The notes under the pieces: model-generated
The model's database searches: none
Seen by the model: the letters and a program-made list of their open reading frames with translations, nothing else
Told to the model about the DNA's origin: nothing
DNA from: Nemertoderma westbladi
Lineage: Eukaryota > Xenacoelomorpha > Nemertodermatida > Nemertodermatidae
Direction of reading: 5' to 3'
DNA: 64,000 bases
Assembly (NCBI GenBank): GCA_032718475.1
Contig: JAUCBJ010009114.1
Location: forward strand, 54,352 to 118,351
Position numbers and translations under genes: made by a program
Part shown: piece by piece, positions 17,301 to 33,410 of the stretch
Position numbering within the stretch: the first letter of the stretch is position 1
Layout: the number at the start of each line of letters is the position of its first letter

Positions 17301-20300
17301 ACAACTGATACAAGAGAGGATACAATTCATACAGGAGTGGATACAATTCATACAAGAGAGGATACAATTCATACAAGAGGGGATACAATTCATACAAGAG
17401 AGGATACAATTCATACAAGAGGGGATACAATTCATACAAGAGGCGGATACAATTCATACAAGAGAGGATACAATTCATACAAGAGAGGATACAATTCATA
17501 CAAGAGGGGTTACAACTGATACAAGAGAGGATACAATTCATACACGAGAGGATACAATTCATACAAGAGGGGATACAATTCATACAAGAGGGGTTACAAC
17601 TGATACAAGAGAGGATACAATTCATACAGGAGTGGATACAATTCATACAAGAGAGGATACAATTCATACAAGAGGGGTTACAACTGATACAAGAGAGGAT
17701 ACAATTCATACACGAGAGGATACAATTCATACAAGAGGGGATACAATTCATACAAGAGGGGTTACAACTGATACAAGAGAGGATACAATTCATACAGGAG
17801 TGGATACAATTCATACAAGAGAGGATACAATTCATACAAGAGGGGATACAATTCATACAAGAGAGGATACAATTCATACAAGAGGGGATACAATTCATAC
17901 ACGAGGGGATACAATTCATACAAGAGGGGATACAATTCATACAAGAGAGGATACAATTCATACAAGAGAGGATACAATTCATACAAGAGAGGATACAATT
18001 CATACAAGAGGGGTTACAACTGATACAAGAGAGGATACAATTCATACACGAGAGGATACAATTCATACAAGAGGGGATACAATTCATACAAGAGGCGGAT
18101 ACAATTCATACAAGAGAGGATACAATTCATACAAGAGGGGATACAATTCATACAAGAGGGGTTACAACTGATACAAGAGAGGATACAATTCATACAGGAG
18201 TGGATACAATTCATACAAGAGAGGATACAATTCATACAAGAGGGGATACAATTCATACAAGAGAGGATACAATTCATACAAGAGGGGATACAATTCATAC
18301 AAGAGGCGGATACAATTCATACAAGAGAGGATACAATTCATACAAGAGAGGATACAATTCATACAAGAGGGGTTACAACTGATACAAGAGAGGATACAAT
18401 TCATACACGAGAGGATACAATTCATACAAGAGGGGATACAATTCATACAAGAGGGGTTACAACTGATACAAGAGAGGATACAATTCATACAGGAGTGGAT
18501 ACAATTCATACAAGAGAGGATACAATTCATACAAGAGGGGATACAATTCATACAAGAGAGGATACAATTCATACAAGAGGGGATACAATTCATACAAGAG
18601 GCGGATACAATTCATACAAGAGAGGATACAATTCATACAAGAGGGGATACAATTCATACAAGAGAGGATACAATTCATACAAGAGAGGATACAATTCATA
18701 CAAGAGGGGATACAATTCATACAGGAGTGGATACAATTCATACAAGAGAGGATACAATTCATACAAGAGGGGATACAATTCATACAAGAGAGGATACAAT
18801 TCATACAAGAGGGGATACAATTCATACAAGAGGCGGATACAATTCATACAAGAGAGGATACAATTCATACAAGAGAGGATACAATTCATACAAGAGGGGT
18901 TACAACTGATACAAGAGAGGATACAATTCATACACGAGAGGATACAATTCATACAAGAGGGGATACAATTCATACAAGAGGGGTTACAACTGATACAAGA
19001 GAGGATACAATTCATACAGGAGTGGATACAATTCATACAAGAGGGGATACAATTCATACAAGAGGGGTTACAACTGATACAAGAGAGGATACAATTCATA
19101 CAAGAGGGGATACAATTCATACAAGAGGCGGATACAATTCATACAAGAGAGGATACAATTCATACAAGAGGGGATACAATTCATACAAGAGAGGATACAA
19201 TTCATACAAGAGGGGATACAATTCATACAAGAGGCGGATACAATTCATACAAGAGAGGATACAATTCATACAAGAGGGGTTACAACTGATACAAGAGAGG
19301 ATACAATTCATACAAGAGGGGTTACAACTGATACAAGAGAGGATACAATTCATACAAGAGGGGATACAATTCATACAAGAGGCGGATACAATTCATACAA
19401 GAGAGGATACAATTCATACAAGAGGGGATACAATTCATACAAGAGAGGATACAATTCATACAAGAGGGGATACAATTCATACAAGAGGCGGATACAATTC
19501 ATACAAGAGAGGATACAATTCATACAAGAGAGGATACAATTCATACAAGAGGGGATACAATTCATACAAGAGAGGATACAATTCATACAAGAGGGGTTAC
19601 AACTGATACAAGAGAGGATACAATTCATACACGAGAGGATACAATTCATACAAGAGGGGATACAATTCATACAAGAGGGGTTACAACTGATACAAGAGAG
19701 GATACAATTCATACACGAGAGGATACAATTCATACAAGAGGGGATACAATTCATACAAGAGAGGATACAATTCATACAAGAGGGGATACAATTCATACAC
19801 GAGAGGATACAATTCATACAAGAGGGGATACAATTCATACAAGATGGGATACAATTCATACAAGAGAGGATACAATTCATACAAGAGAGGATACAATTCA
19901 TACAAGAGGGGATACAATTCATACAAGAGGGGATACAATTCATACAAGAGGGGTTACAATTCATACAAGAGGGGATACAATTCATACAAGAGGGGTTACA
20001 ACTGATACAAGAGAGGATACAATTCATACACGAGAGGATACAATTCATACAAGAGGGGATACAATTCATACAAGAGGCGGATACAATTCATACAAGAGGG
20101 GTTACAATTCATACAAGAGGGGTTACAATTCATACAAGAGGGGATACAATTCATACAAGAGGGGTTACAACTGATACAAGAGAGGATACAATTCATACAC
20201 GAGAGGATACAATTCATACAAGAGAGGATACAATTCATACAAGAGAGGATACAATTCATACAAGAGAGGATACAATTCATACAAGAGGGGTTACAATTCA

Positions 20301-20368
20301 TACAAGAGGGGATACAATTCATACAAGAGGGGATACAATTCATACAAGAGGGGATACAATTCATACAA

Positions 20369-22162
20369 GATGGGGATACAATTCATACAAGAGGGGTTAC
20401 AACTGATACAAGAGAGGATACAATTCATACAGGAGTGGATACAATTCATACAAGAGGGGTTACAATTCATACAAGAGGGGATACAATTCATACAAGAGAG
20501 GATACAATTCATACAAGAGGGGATACAATTCATACAAGAGGGGATACAATTCATACAAGATGGGGATACAATTCATACAAGAGGGGTTACAACTGATACA
20601 AGAGAGGATACAATTCATACAGGAGTGGATACAATTCATACAAGAGAGGATACAATTCATACAAGAGAGGATACAATTCATACAAGAGGGGTTACAACTG
20701 ATACAAGAGAGGATACAATTCATACACGAGAGGATACAATTCATACAAGAGGGGTTACAATTCATACAAGAGGGGATACAATTCATACAAGAGAGGATAC
20801 AATTCATACAAGAGAGGATACAATTCATACAAGAGAGGATACAATTCATACAAGAGGGGTTACAACTGATACAAGAGAGGATACAATTCATACACGAGAG
20901 GATACAATTCATACAAGAGGGGTTACAATTCATACAAGAGGGGATACAATTCATACAAGAGAGGATACAATTCATACAAGAGGGGATACAATTCATACAA
21001 GAGGGGATACAATTCATACAAGATGGGGATACAATTCATACAAGAGGGGTTACAACTGATACAAGAGTGGATACAATTCATACAAGAGGGGTTACAACTG
21101 ATACAAGAGTGGATACAATTCATACAAGAGGGGTTACAACTGATACAAGAGGCGGATACAATTCATACAAGAGAGGATACAATTCATACAAGAGGGGATA
21201 CAATTCATACAAGAGGGGATACAATTCATACAAGAGGGGATACAATTCATACAAGAGGGGTTACAACTGATACAAGAGAGGATACAATTCATACAAGAGG
21301 GGTTACAACTGATACAAGAGGGGATACAATTCATACAAGAGGGGTTACAACTGATACAAGAGAGGATACAATTCATACAAGAGGGGATACAATTCATACA
21401 AGAGGGGTTACAATTCATACAAGAGGGGATACAATTCATACAAGAGAGGATACAATTCATACAAGAGGGGATACAATTCATACAAGAGGGGATACAATTC
21501 ATACAAGATGGGGATACAATTCATACAAGAGGGGTTACAACTGATACAAGAGTGGATACAATTCATACAAGAGGGGTTACAACTGATACAAGAGAGGATA
21601 CAATTCATACAAGAGGGGTTACAACTGATACAAGAGAGGATACAATTCATACACGAGAGGATACAATTCATACAAGAGGGGTTACAATTCATACAAGAGG
21701 GGATACAATTCATACAAGAGAGGATACAATTCATACAAGAGGGGATACAATTCATACAAGAGGGGATACAATTCATACAAGATGGGGATACAATTCATAC
21801 AAGAGGGGTTACAACTGATACAAGAGTGGATACAATTCATACAAGAGGGGTTACAACTGATACAAGAGTGGATACAATTCATACAAGAGGGGTTACAACT
21901 GATACAAGAGGCGGATACAATTCATACAAGAGAGGATACAATTCATACAAGAGAGGATACAATTCATACAAGAGGGGTTACAACTGATACAAGAGAGGAT
22001 ACAATTCATACACGAGAGGATACAATTCATACAAGAGGGGTTACAATTCATACAAGAGGGGATACAATTCATACAAGAGAGGATACAATTCATACAAGAG
22101 GGGATACAATTCATACAAGAGGGGATACAATTCATACAAGATGGGGATACAATTCATACAAG
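20369..22162. repeat. Sub-block with a second 22-bp slip type (gatgggg)
   Basis: Units reading caagatggggatac, one base longer than the common gatgggatac variant, start at 20369, 20559, 21022, 21507, 21781 and 22140. Their spacings are 190, 463, 485, 274 and 359. Those equal 21n+1, or 21n+2 where a gaggcgg unit lies between. This slip type was not seen anywhere else in the array, so it marks a locally amplified family about 1.8 kb wide nested inside the gaggcgg zone. Confidence 0.85.
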
Positions 22163-23534
22163 AGGGGTTACAACTGATACAAGAGTGGATACAATTCATA
22201 CAAGAGGCGGATACAATTCATACAAGAGAGGATACAATTCATACAAGAGGGGATACAATTCATACAAGAGGGGTTACAACTGATACAAGAGAGGATACAA
22301 TTCATACAGGAGTGGATACAATTCATACAAGAGGGGTTACAACTGATACAAGAGAGGATACAATTCATACACGAGAGGATACAATTCATACAAGAGGGGA
22401 TACAATTCATACAAGAGGCGGATACAATTCATACAAGAGAGGATACAATTCATACAAGAGAGGATACAATTCATACAAGAGGGGTTACAACTGATACAAG
22501 AGAGGATACAATTCATACACGAGAGGATACAATTCATACAAGAGGGGATACAATTCATACAAGAGGCGGATACAATTCATACAAGAGAGGATACAATTCA
22601 TACAAGAGAGGATACAATTCATACAAGAGGGGTTACAACTGATACAAGAGAGGATACAATTCATACACGAGAGGATACAATTCATACAAGAGGGGATACA
22701 ATTCATACAAGAGGCGGATACAATTCATACAAGAGAGGATACAATTCATACAAGAGGGGATACAATTCATACAAGAGGGGTTACAACTGATACAAGAGAG
22801 GATACAATTCATACAGGAGTGGATACAATTCATACAAGAGAGGATACAATTCATACAAGAGGGGATACAATTCATACAAGAGAGGATACAATTCATACAA
22901 GAGGGGATACAATTCATACAAGAGGCGGATACAATTCATACAAGAGAGGATACAATTCATACAAGAGAGGATACAATTCATACAAGAGGGGTTACAACTG
23001 ATACAAGAGAGGATACAATTCATACACGAGAGGATACAATTCATACAAGAGGGGATACAATTCATACAAGAGGGGTTACAACTGATACAAGAGAGGATAC
23101 AATTCATACAGGAGTGGATACAATTCATACAAGAGAGGATACAATTCATACAAGAGGGGATACAATTCATACAAGAGAGGATACAATTCATACAAGAGGG
23201 GATACAATTCATACAAGAGGCGGATACAATTCATACAAGAGAGGATACAATTCATACAAGAGAGGATACAATTCATACAAGAGGGGATACAATTCATACA
23301 AGAGAGGATACAATTCATACAAGAGGGGTTACAACTGATACAAGAGAGGATACAATTCATACACGAGAGGATACAATTCATACAAGAGGGGATACAATTC
23401 ATACAAGAGGGGTTACAACTGATACAAGAGAGGATACAATTCATACACGAGAGGATACAATTCATACAAGAGGGGATACAATTCATACAAGAGGGGTTAC
23501 AACTGATACAAGAGAGGATACAATTCATACAGGA

Positions 23535-24458
23535 GTGGATACAATTCATACAAGAGAGGATACAATTCATACAAGAGGGGATACAATTCATACAAGAGAG
23601 GATACAATTCATACAAGAGGGGATACAATTCATACAAGAGGCGGATACAATTCATACAAGAGAGGATACAATTCATACAAGAGAGGATACAATTCATACA
23701 GGAGAGGATACAATTCATACAAGAGAGGATACAATTCATACAAGAGAGGATACAATTCATACAAGAGAGGATACAATTCATACAAGAGAGGATACAATTC
23801 ATACAGGAGAGGATACAATTCATACAAGAGAGGATACAATTCATACAAGAGGGGATACAACTGATACAAGAGAGGATACAATTCATACACGAGAGGATAC
23901 AATTCATACAAGAGGGGTTACAACTGATACAAGAGAGGATACAATTCATACAAGAGGGGTTACAACTGATACAAGAGAGGATACAATTCATACAAGAGGG
24001 GTTACAATTCATACAAGAGGGGATACAATTCATACAAGAGGGGTTACAACTGATACAAGAGAGGATACAATTCATACAGGAGTGGATACAATTCATACAA
24101 GAGAGGATACAATTCATACAAGAGGGGATACAATTCATACAAGAGAGGATACAATTCATACAAGAGGGGATACAATTCATACAAGAGGCGGATACAATTC
24201 ATACAAGAGAGGATACAATTCATACAAGAGAGGATACAATTCATACAGGAGAGGATACAATTCATACAAGAGAGGATACAATTCATACAAGAGAGGATAC
24301 AATTCATACAAGAGAGGATACAATTCATACAAGAGAGGATACAATTCATACAGGAGAGGATACAATTCATACAAGAGAGGATACAATTCATACAAGAGGG
24401 GATACAACTGATACAAGAGAGGATACAATTCATACACGAGAGGATACAATTCATACAA
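23535..24458. repeat. 547-bp higher-order duplication within the array
   Basis: The block beginning near 23,535 recurs at 24,082, exactly 547 bp later (26 x 21 + 1). The order of unit variants matches through both copies: one caggag unit, alternating gagagg and gagggg units, the gaggcgg slip, then a run of gagagg units with two caggag units. Translating both copies in the same frame gives the same 109-residue string. This is a recent segmental tandem duplication above the monomer level. Confidence 0.85.
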
Positions 24459-27400
24459 GAGGGGTTACAACTGATACAAGAGAGGATACAATTCATACAA
24501 GAGGGGTTACAACTGATACAAGAGAGGATACAATTCATACAAGAGGGGTTACAACTGATACAAGAGAGGATACAATTCATACAAGAGGGGATACAACTGA
24601 TACAAGAGAGGATACAATTCATACAAGAGGGGATACAACTGATACAAGAGAGGATACAATTCATACAAGAGAGGATACAATTCATACAAGAGGGGATACA
24701 ATTCATACAAGAGGGGATACAATTCATACAAGAGAGGATACAATTCATACAAGAGGGGATACAACTGATACAAGAGTGGATACAATTCATACAAGAGGGG
24801 ATACAATTCATACAGGAGAGGATACAATTCATACAAGAGTGGATACAATTCATACAAGAGTGGATACAATTCATACAAGAGGGGATACAACTGATACAAG
24901 AGAGGATACAATTCATACAGGAGGGGATACAATTCATACAAGAGGGGATACAATTCATACAAGAGTGGATACAATTCATACAAGAGGGGATACAATTCAT
25001 ACAAGAGGGGATACAACTGATACAAGAGTGGATACAATTCATACAAGAGGAGATACAATTCATACAAGAGGGGATACAATTCATACAAGAGGGGATACAA
25101 CTGATACAAGAGAGGATACAATTCATACAAGAGGGGATACAACTGATACAAGAGAGGATACAATTCATACAAGAGAGGATACAATTCATACAAGAGGGGA
25201 TACAATTCATACAAGAGGGGATACAATTCATACAAGAGAGGATACAATTCATACAAGAGGGGATACAACTGATACAAGAGTGGATACAATTCATACAAGA
25301 GGGGATACAATTCATACAGGAGAGGATACAATTCATACAAGAGTGGATACAATTCATACAAGAGAGGATACAATTCATACAAGAGGGGATACAATTCATA
25401 CAAGAGGGGATACAATTCATACAAGAGGCGGATACAATTCATACAAGAGGGGATACAATTCATACAAGAGGGGATACAATTCATACAAGAGGGGATACAA
25501 TTCATACAAGAGAGGATACAATTCATACAAGAGGGGATACAACTGATACAAGAGAGGATACAATTCATACAGGAGGGGATACAATTCATACAAGAGGGGA
25601 TACAATTCATACAAGAGTGGATACAATTCATACAAGAGGGGATACAATTCATACAAGAGGGGATACAATTCATACAAGAGGGGATACAATTCATACAAGA
25701 GTGGATACAATTCATACAAGAGGGGATACAATTCATACAAGAGGGGATACAACTGATACAAGAGTGGATACAATTCATACAAGAGGAGATACAATTCATA
25801 CAAGAGAGGATACAATTCATACAAGAGTGGATACAACTGATACAAGAGAGGATACAATTCATACAAGAGAGGATACAACTGATACAAGAGAGGATACAAT
25901 TCATACAAGAGTGGATACAACTGATACAAGAGAGGATACAATTCATACAAGAGGGGTTACAACTGATACAAGAGAGGATACAATTCATACAAGAGGGGAT
26001 ACAATTCATACAAGAGAGGATACAATTCATACAAGAGAGGATACAATTCATACAAGAGGGGATACAATTCATACAAGAGTGGATACAATTCATACAAGAG
26101 GGGATACAATTCATACAAGAGGGGATACAATTCATACAAGAGAGGATACAATTCATACAAGAGTGGATACAATTCATACAAGAGAGGATACAATTCATAC
26201 AGGAGAGGATACAACTGATACAAGAGAGGATACAATTCATACAAGAGGGGATACAATTCATACAAGAGAGGATACAATTCATACAAGAGAGGATACAATT
26301 CATACAAGAGGGGATACAATTCATACAAGAGGGGATACAATTCATACAAGAGAGGATACAATTCATACAAGAGTGGATACAACTGATACAAGAGAGGATA
26401 CAATTCATACAAGAGAGGATACAACTGATACAAGAGAGGATACAATTCATACAAGAGTGGATACAACTGATACAAGAGAGGATACAATTCATACAAGAGG
26501 GGTTACAACTGATACAAGAGAGGATACAACTGATACAAGAGAGGATACAATTCATACAAGAGGGGATACAATTCATACAAGAGAGGATACAATTCATACA
26601 AGAGTGGATACAACTGATACAAGAGAGGATACAATTCATACAAGAGAGGATACAACTGATACAAGAGAGGATACAATTCATACAAGAGTGGATACAACTG
26701 ATACAAGAGAGGATACAATTCATACAAGAGGGGTTACAACTGATACAAGAGAGGATACAATTCATACAAGAGGGGATACAATTCATACAAGAGAGGATAC
26801 AATTCATACAAGAGTGGATACAACTGATACAAGAGAGGATACAATTCATACAAGAGAGGATACAACTGATACAAGAGAGGATACAATTCATACAAGAGTG
26901 GATACAACTGATACAAGAGAGGATACAATTCATACAAGAGGGGTTACAACTGATACAAGAGAGGATACAACTGATACAAGAGAGGATACAATTCATACAA
27001 GAGTGGATACAACTGATACAAGAGAGGATACAATTCATACAAGAGGGGTTACAACTGATACAAGAGAGGATACAATTCATACAAGAGGGGTTACAACTGA
27101 TACAAGAGAGGATACAACTGATACAAGAGAGGATACAATTCATACAAGAGGGGATACAACTGATACAAGAGAGGATACAATTCATACAAGAGGGGATACA
27201 ACTGATACAAGAGAGGATACAATTCATACAAGAGAGGATACAATTCATACAAGAGAGGATACAATTCATACAAGAGAGGATACAATTCATACAAGAGGGG
27301 ATACAATTCATACAAGAGGGGATACAACTGATACAAGAGAGGATACAATTCATACAAGAGGGGATACAATTCATACAAGAGAGGATACAATTCATACAAG

Positions 27401-29772
27401 AGAGGATACAATTCATACAAGAGGGGATACAATTCATACAAGAGTGGATACAACTGATACAAGAGAGGATACAATTCATACAAGAGGGGATACAACTGAT
27501 ACAAGAGAGGATACAATTCATACACGAGGGGATACAATTCATACAAGAGGGGATACAATTCATACAAGAGGGGATACAATTCATACAAGATGGGATACAA
27601 TTCATACAAGAGTGGATACAATTCATACAAGAGGGGATACAACTGATACAAGAGAGGATACAATTCATACAAGAGAGGATACAATTCATACAAGAGGGGA
27701 TACAATTCATACAAGAGTGGATACAATTCATACAAGAGGGGATACAACTGATACAAGAGAGGATACAATTCATACAAGAGAGGATACAATTCATACAAGA
27801 GGGGATACAACTGATACAAGAGAGGATACAATTCATACAAGAGAGGATACAATTCATACAAGAGGGGTTACAATTCATACAAGAGAGGATACAATTCATA
27901 CAAGAGTGGATACAACTGATACAAGAGAGGATACAATTCATACAAGAGTGGATACAACTGATACAAGAGAGGATACAATTCATACAAGAGAGGATACAAC
28001 TGATACAAGAGAGGATACAATTCATACAAGAGTGGATACAACTGATACAAGAGGGGATACAATTCATACAAGAGGGGATACAATTCATACAAGAGGGGAT
28101 ACAATTCATACAAGAGAGGATACAATTCATACAAGAGTGGATACAACTGATACAAGAGAGGATACAATTCATACAAGAGAGGATACAACTGATACAAGAG
28201 AGGATACAATTCATACAAGAGTGGATACAACTGATACAAGAGGGGATACAATTCATACAAGAGGGGATACAATTCATACAAGAGGGGATACAATTCATAC
28301 AAGAGGGGTTACAACTGATACAAGAGAGGATACAATTCATACAAGAGGGGTTACAACTGATACAAGAGAGGATACAATTCATACAAGAGGGGTTACAACT
28401 GATACAAGAGAGGATACAATTCATACAAGAGAGGATACAATTCATACAAGAGGGGTTACAACTGATACAAGAGAGGATACAATTCATACAAGAGAGGATA
28501 CAATTCATACAAGAGGGGTTACAACTGATACAAGAGAGGATACAATTCATACAAGAGGGGTTACAACTGATACAAGAGGGGATACAATTCATACAAGAGA
28601 GGATGCAATTCATACAAGAGGGGATACAACTGATACAAGAGAGGATACAATTCATACAAGAGAGGATACAATTCATACAAGAGGGGATACAATTCATACA
28701 AGAGTGGATACAATTCATACAAGAGGGGATACAACTGATACAAGAGAGGATACAATTCATACAAGAGGGGTTACAACTGATACAAGAGAGGATACAATTC
28801 ATACAAGAGGGGATACAATTCATACAAGAGTGGATACAACTGATACAAGAGGGGATACAACTGATACAAGAGAGGATACAATTCATACAAGAGGGGATAC
28901 AACTGATACAAGAGAGGATACAATTCATACAAGAGAGGATACAATTCATACAAGAGGGGATACAATTCATACAAGAGTGGATACAATTCATACAAGAGGG
29001 GATACAACTGATACAAGAGAGGATACAATTCATACAAGAGAGGATACAATTCATACAAGAGGGGATACAATTCATACAAGAGGGGATACAATTCATACAA
29101 GAGAGGATACAATTCATACAAGAGTGGATACAACTGATACAAGAGAGGATACAATTCATACAAGAGAGGATACAACTGATACAAGAGAGGATACAATTCA
29201 TACAAGAGTGGATACAACTGATACAAGAGGGGATACAATTCATACAAGAGGGGATACAATTCATACAAGAGGGGATACAATTCATACAAGAGGGGTTACA
29301 ACTGATACAAGAGAGGATACAATTCATACAAGAGGGGTTACAACTGATACAAGAGAGGATACAATTCATACAAGAGGGGTTACAACTGATACAAGAGAGG
29401 ATACAATTCATACAAGAGGGGTTACAACTGATACAAGAGAGGATACAATTCATACAAGAGTGGATACAACTGATACAAGAGAGGATACAATTCATACAGG
29501 AGTGGATACAATTCATACAAGAGAGGATACAATTCATACAAGAGGGGTTACAACTGATACAAGAGAGGATACAATTCATACAAGAGAGGATACAACTGAT
29601 ACAAGAGAGGATACAATTCATACAAGAGTGGATACAACTGATACAAGAGGGGATACAATTCATACAAGAGGGGATACAATTCATACAAGAGGGGATACAA
29701 TTCATACAAGAGGGTATACAATTCATACAAGAGGGGATACAATTCATACAAGAGAGGATACAATTCATACAA

Positions 29773-30244
29773 GAGGCGGATACAATTCATACAAGAGAGG
29801 ATACAATTCATACAAGAGGCGGATACAATTCATACAAGAGGGGATACAATTCATACAAGAGGGGATACAATTCATACAAGAGGGGATACAATTCATACAA
29901 GAGAGGATACAATTCATACAAGAGGCGGATACAATTCATACAAGAGAGGATACAATTCATACAAGAGGGGATACAATTCATACAAGAGAGGATACAATTC
30001 ATACAAGAGGGGTTACAACTGATACAAGAGAGGATACAATTCATACAAGAGGGGTTACAACTGATACAAGAGAGGATACAATTCATACAAGAGTGGATAC
30101 AACTGATACAAGAGAGGATACAATTCATACAGGAGTGGATACAATTCATACAAGAGGGGATACAATTCATACAAGAGGGTATACAATTCATACAAGAGGG
30201 GATACAATTCATACAAGAGAGGATACAATTCATACAAGAGGCGG
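29773..30244. repeat. Outlying cluster of four gaggcgg slip units
   Basis: Slipped 22-bp units start at 29773, 29816, 29922 and 30238, with spacings 43, 106 and 316, all 21n+1. They lie 4,348 bp (207 x 21 + 1) from the last unit of the main slip zone, so no net slip occurred in the intervening 4.3 kb. The rare gagggtatac variant occurs twice here (about 29,711 and 30,176), supporting a local block duplication of roughly 465 bp. Confidence 0.75.
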
Positions 30245-33200
30245 ATACAATTCATACAAGAGTGGATACAATTCATACAAGAGGGGATACAATTCATACA
30301 AGAGGGGATACAACTGATACAAGAGAGGATACAATTCATACAAGAGGGGATACAACTGATACAAGAGAGGATACAATTCATACAAGAGAGGATACAATTC
30401 ATACAAGAGGGGATACAATTCATACAAGAGGGGATACAATTCATACAAGAGAGGATACAATTCATACAAGAGGGGATACAACTGATACAAGAGTGGATAC
30501 AATTCATACAAGAGGGGATACAATTCATACAGGAGAGGATACAATTCATACAAGAGGGGATACAACTGATACAAGAGAGGATACAATTCATACAAGAGAG
30601 GATACAATTCATACAAGAGAGGATACAATTCATACAAGAAGGGATACAATTCATACGAGAGGGGATACAATTCATACAAGAGGGGATACAACTGATACAA
30701 GAGAGGATACAATTCATACAAGAGAGGATACAACTGATACAAGAGGGGATACAATTCATACAAGAGGGGTTACAATTCATACAAGAGGGGATACAATTCA
30801 TACAAGAGGGGATACAATTCATACAAGAGAGGATACAATTCATACAAGAGGGGATACAACTGATACAAGAGAGGATACAATTCATACAAGAGAGGATACA
30901 ACTGATACAAGAGGGGATACAATTCATACAAGAGGGGTTACAATTCATACAAGAGTGGATACAATTCATACAAGAGGGGATACAATTCATACAGGAGAGG
31001 ATACAATTCATACAAGAGGGGATACAACTGATACAAGAGAGGATACAATTCATACAAGAGAGGATACAACTGATACAAGAGGGGATACAATTCATACAAG
31101 AGGGGTTACAATTCATACAAGAGGGGATACAACTGATACAAGAGAGGATACAATTCATACAAGAGGGGATACAATTCATACAAGAGTGGATACAACTGAT
31201 ACAAGAGAGGATACAATTCATACAAGAGGGGATACAACTGATACAAGAGAGGATACAATTCATACAAGAGGGGATACAATTCATACAAGAGAGGATACAA
31301 TTCATACAAGAGAGGATACAATTCATACAAGAGGGGATACAATTCATACAAGAGTGGATACAACTGATACAAGAGAGGATACAATTCATACAAGAGGGGA
31401 TACAACTGATACAAGAGAGGATACAATTCATACAAGAGGGGATACAACTGATACAAGAGAGGATACAATTCATACAAGAGCAGATACAATTCATACAAGA
31501 GAGGATACAATTCATACAAGAGGGGATACAATTCATACAAGAGGGGATACAATTCATACAAGAGGGGATACAATTCATACAAGAGGGGATACAATTCATA
31601 CAAGAGAGGATACAATTCATACAAGAGTGGATACAACTGATACAAGAGAGGATACAATTCATACAAGAGAGGATACAACTGATACAAGAGAGGATACAAT
31701 TCATACAAGAGTGGATACAACTGATACAAGAGAGGATACAATTCATACAAGAGGGGATACAATTCATACAAGAGGGGATACAATTCATACAAGAGGGGAT
31801 ACAATTCATACAAGAGGGGATACAATTCATACAAGAGAGGATACAATTCATACAAGAGGGGATACAACTGATACAAGAGTGGATACAATTCATACAAGAG
31901 GGGATACAACTGATACAAGAGAGGATACAATTCATACAAGAGGGGATACAACTGATACAAGAGAGGATACAATTCATACAAGAGAGGATACAATTCATAC
32001 AAGAGGGGATACAACTGATACAAGAGAGGATACAATTCATACAAGAGGGGATACAACTGATACAAGAGAGGATACAATTCATACAAGAGGGGATACAATT
32101 CATACAAGAGGGGATACAATTCATACAAGAGGGGATACAATTCATACAAGAGAGGATACAATTCATACAAGAGGGGATACAACTGATACAAGAGAGGATA
32201 CAATTCATACAAGAGGGGATACAATTCATACAAGAGAGGATACAATTCATACAAGAGGGGATACAACTGATACAAGAGAGGATACAATTCATACAAGAGG
32301 GGATACAATTCATACAAGAGGGGATACAATTCATACAAGAGGGGATACAATTCATACAAGAGGGGATACAATTCATACAAGAGGGGATACAACTGATACA
32401 AGAGAGGATACAATTCATACAAGAGGGGATACAATTCATACAAGAGAGGATACAATTCATACAAGAGGGGATACAATTCATACAAGAGGGGATACAATTC
32501 ATACAAGAGGGGATACAATTCATACAAGAGGGGATACAACTGATACAAGAGAGGATACAATTCATACAAGAGAGGATACAATTCATACAAGAGTGGATAC
32601 AACTGATACAAGAGAGGATACAATTCATACAAGAGGGGATACAACTGATACAAGAGAGGATACAATTCATACAAGAGGGGATACAATTCATACAAGAGGG
32701 GATACAATTCATACAAGAGGGGATACAATTCATACAAGAGAGGATACAATTCATACAAGAGGGGATACAACTGATACAAGAGAGGATACAATTCATACAA
32801 GAGGGGATACAATTCATACAAGAGAGGATACAATTCATACAAGAGGGGATACAATTCATACAAGAGGGGATACAATTCATACAAGAGGGGATACAATTCA
32901 TACAAGAGGGGATACAACTGATACAAGAGAGGATACAATTCATACAAGAGAGGATACAATTCATACAAGAGTGGATACAATTCATACAAGAGGGGATACA
33001 ACTGATACAAGAGAGGATACAATTCATACAAGAGAGGATACAATTCATACAAGAGAGGATACAATTCATACAAGAGGGGATACAATTCATACAAGAGGGG
33101 ATACAATTCATACAAGAGGGGATACAACTGATACAAGAGAGGATACAATTCATACAAGAGGGGATACAATTCATACAAGAGGGGATACAATTCATACAAG

Positions 33201-33410
33201 AGGGGATACAACTGATACAAGAGAGGATACAATTCATACAAGAGAGGATACAATTCATACAAGAGAGGATACAATTCATACAAGAGGGGATACAATTCAT
33301 ACAAGAGAGGATACAATTCATACAAGAGGGGATACAATTCATACAAGAGGGGATACAACTGATACAAGAGAGGATACAATTCATACAAGAGAGGATACAA
33401 TTCATACAAG

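Larger units (their letters stand above)
17145..25431. repeat. Array zone with 22-bp gaggcgg units and higher-order repeats
   Basis: From 17,145 onward some units carry one extra base (gaggcgg in place of gagggg). These slipped units start at 17145, 17440, 18092, 18303, 18598, 18830, 19125, 19231, 19379, 19485 and 20074, and again at 22415, 22563, 22711, 22922, 23217, 23638, 24185 and 25425, with two more near 21149 and 21908 among the second slip type. Within the first run and within the run from 22415, every interval is 21n+1 (106, 148, 211, 232, 295, 421, 547, 589, 652, 1240), so each interval holds exactly one 22-bp unit and no other slip. The interval of 295 recurs four times. This pattern is expected if blocks containing one slipped unit were copied repeatedly. 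Each slipped unit shifts all reading frames by one. Confidence 0.92.

Noticed and set aside
8946-17519. Second giant forward frame (IQFIQEG heptads) and matching reverse frames of 1,700-2,400 codons as coiled-coil or membrane proteins
   Set aside because: They are alternative readings of the same 21-bp unit, overlap each other on both strands, and end only where a 22- or 20-bp unit shifts phase.
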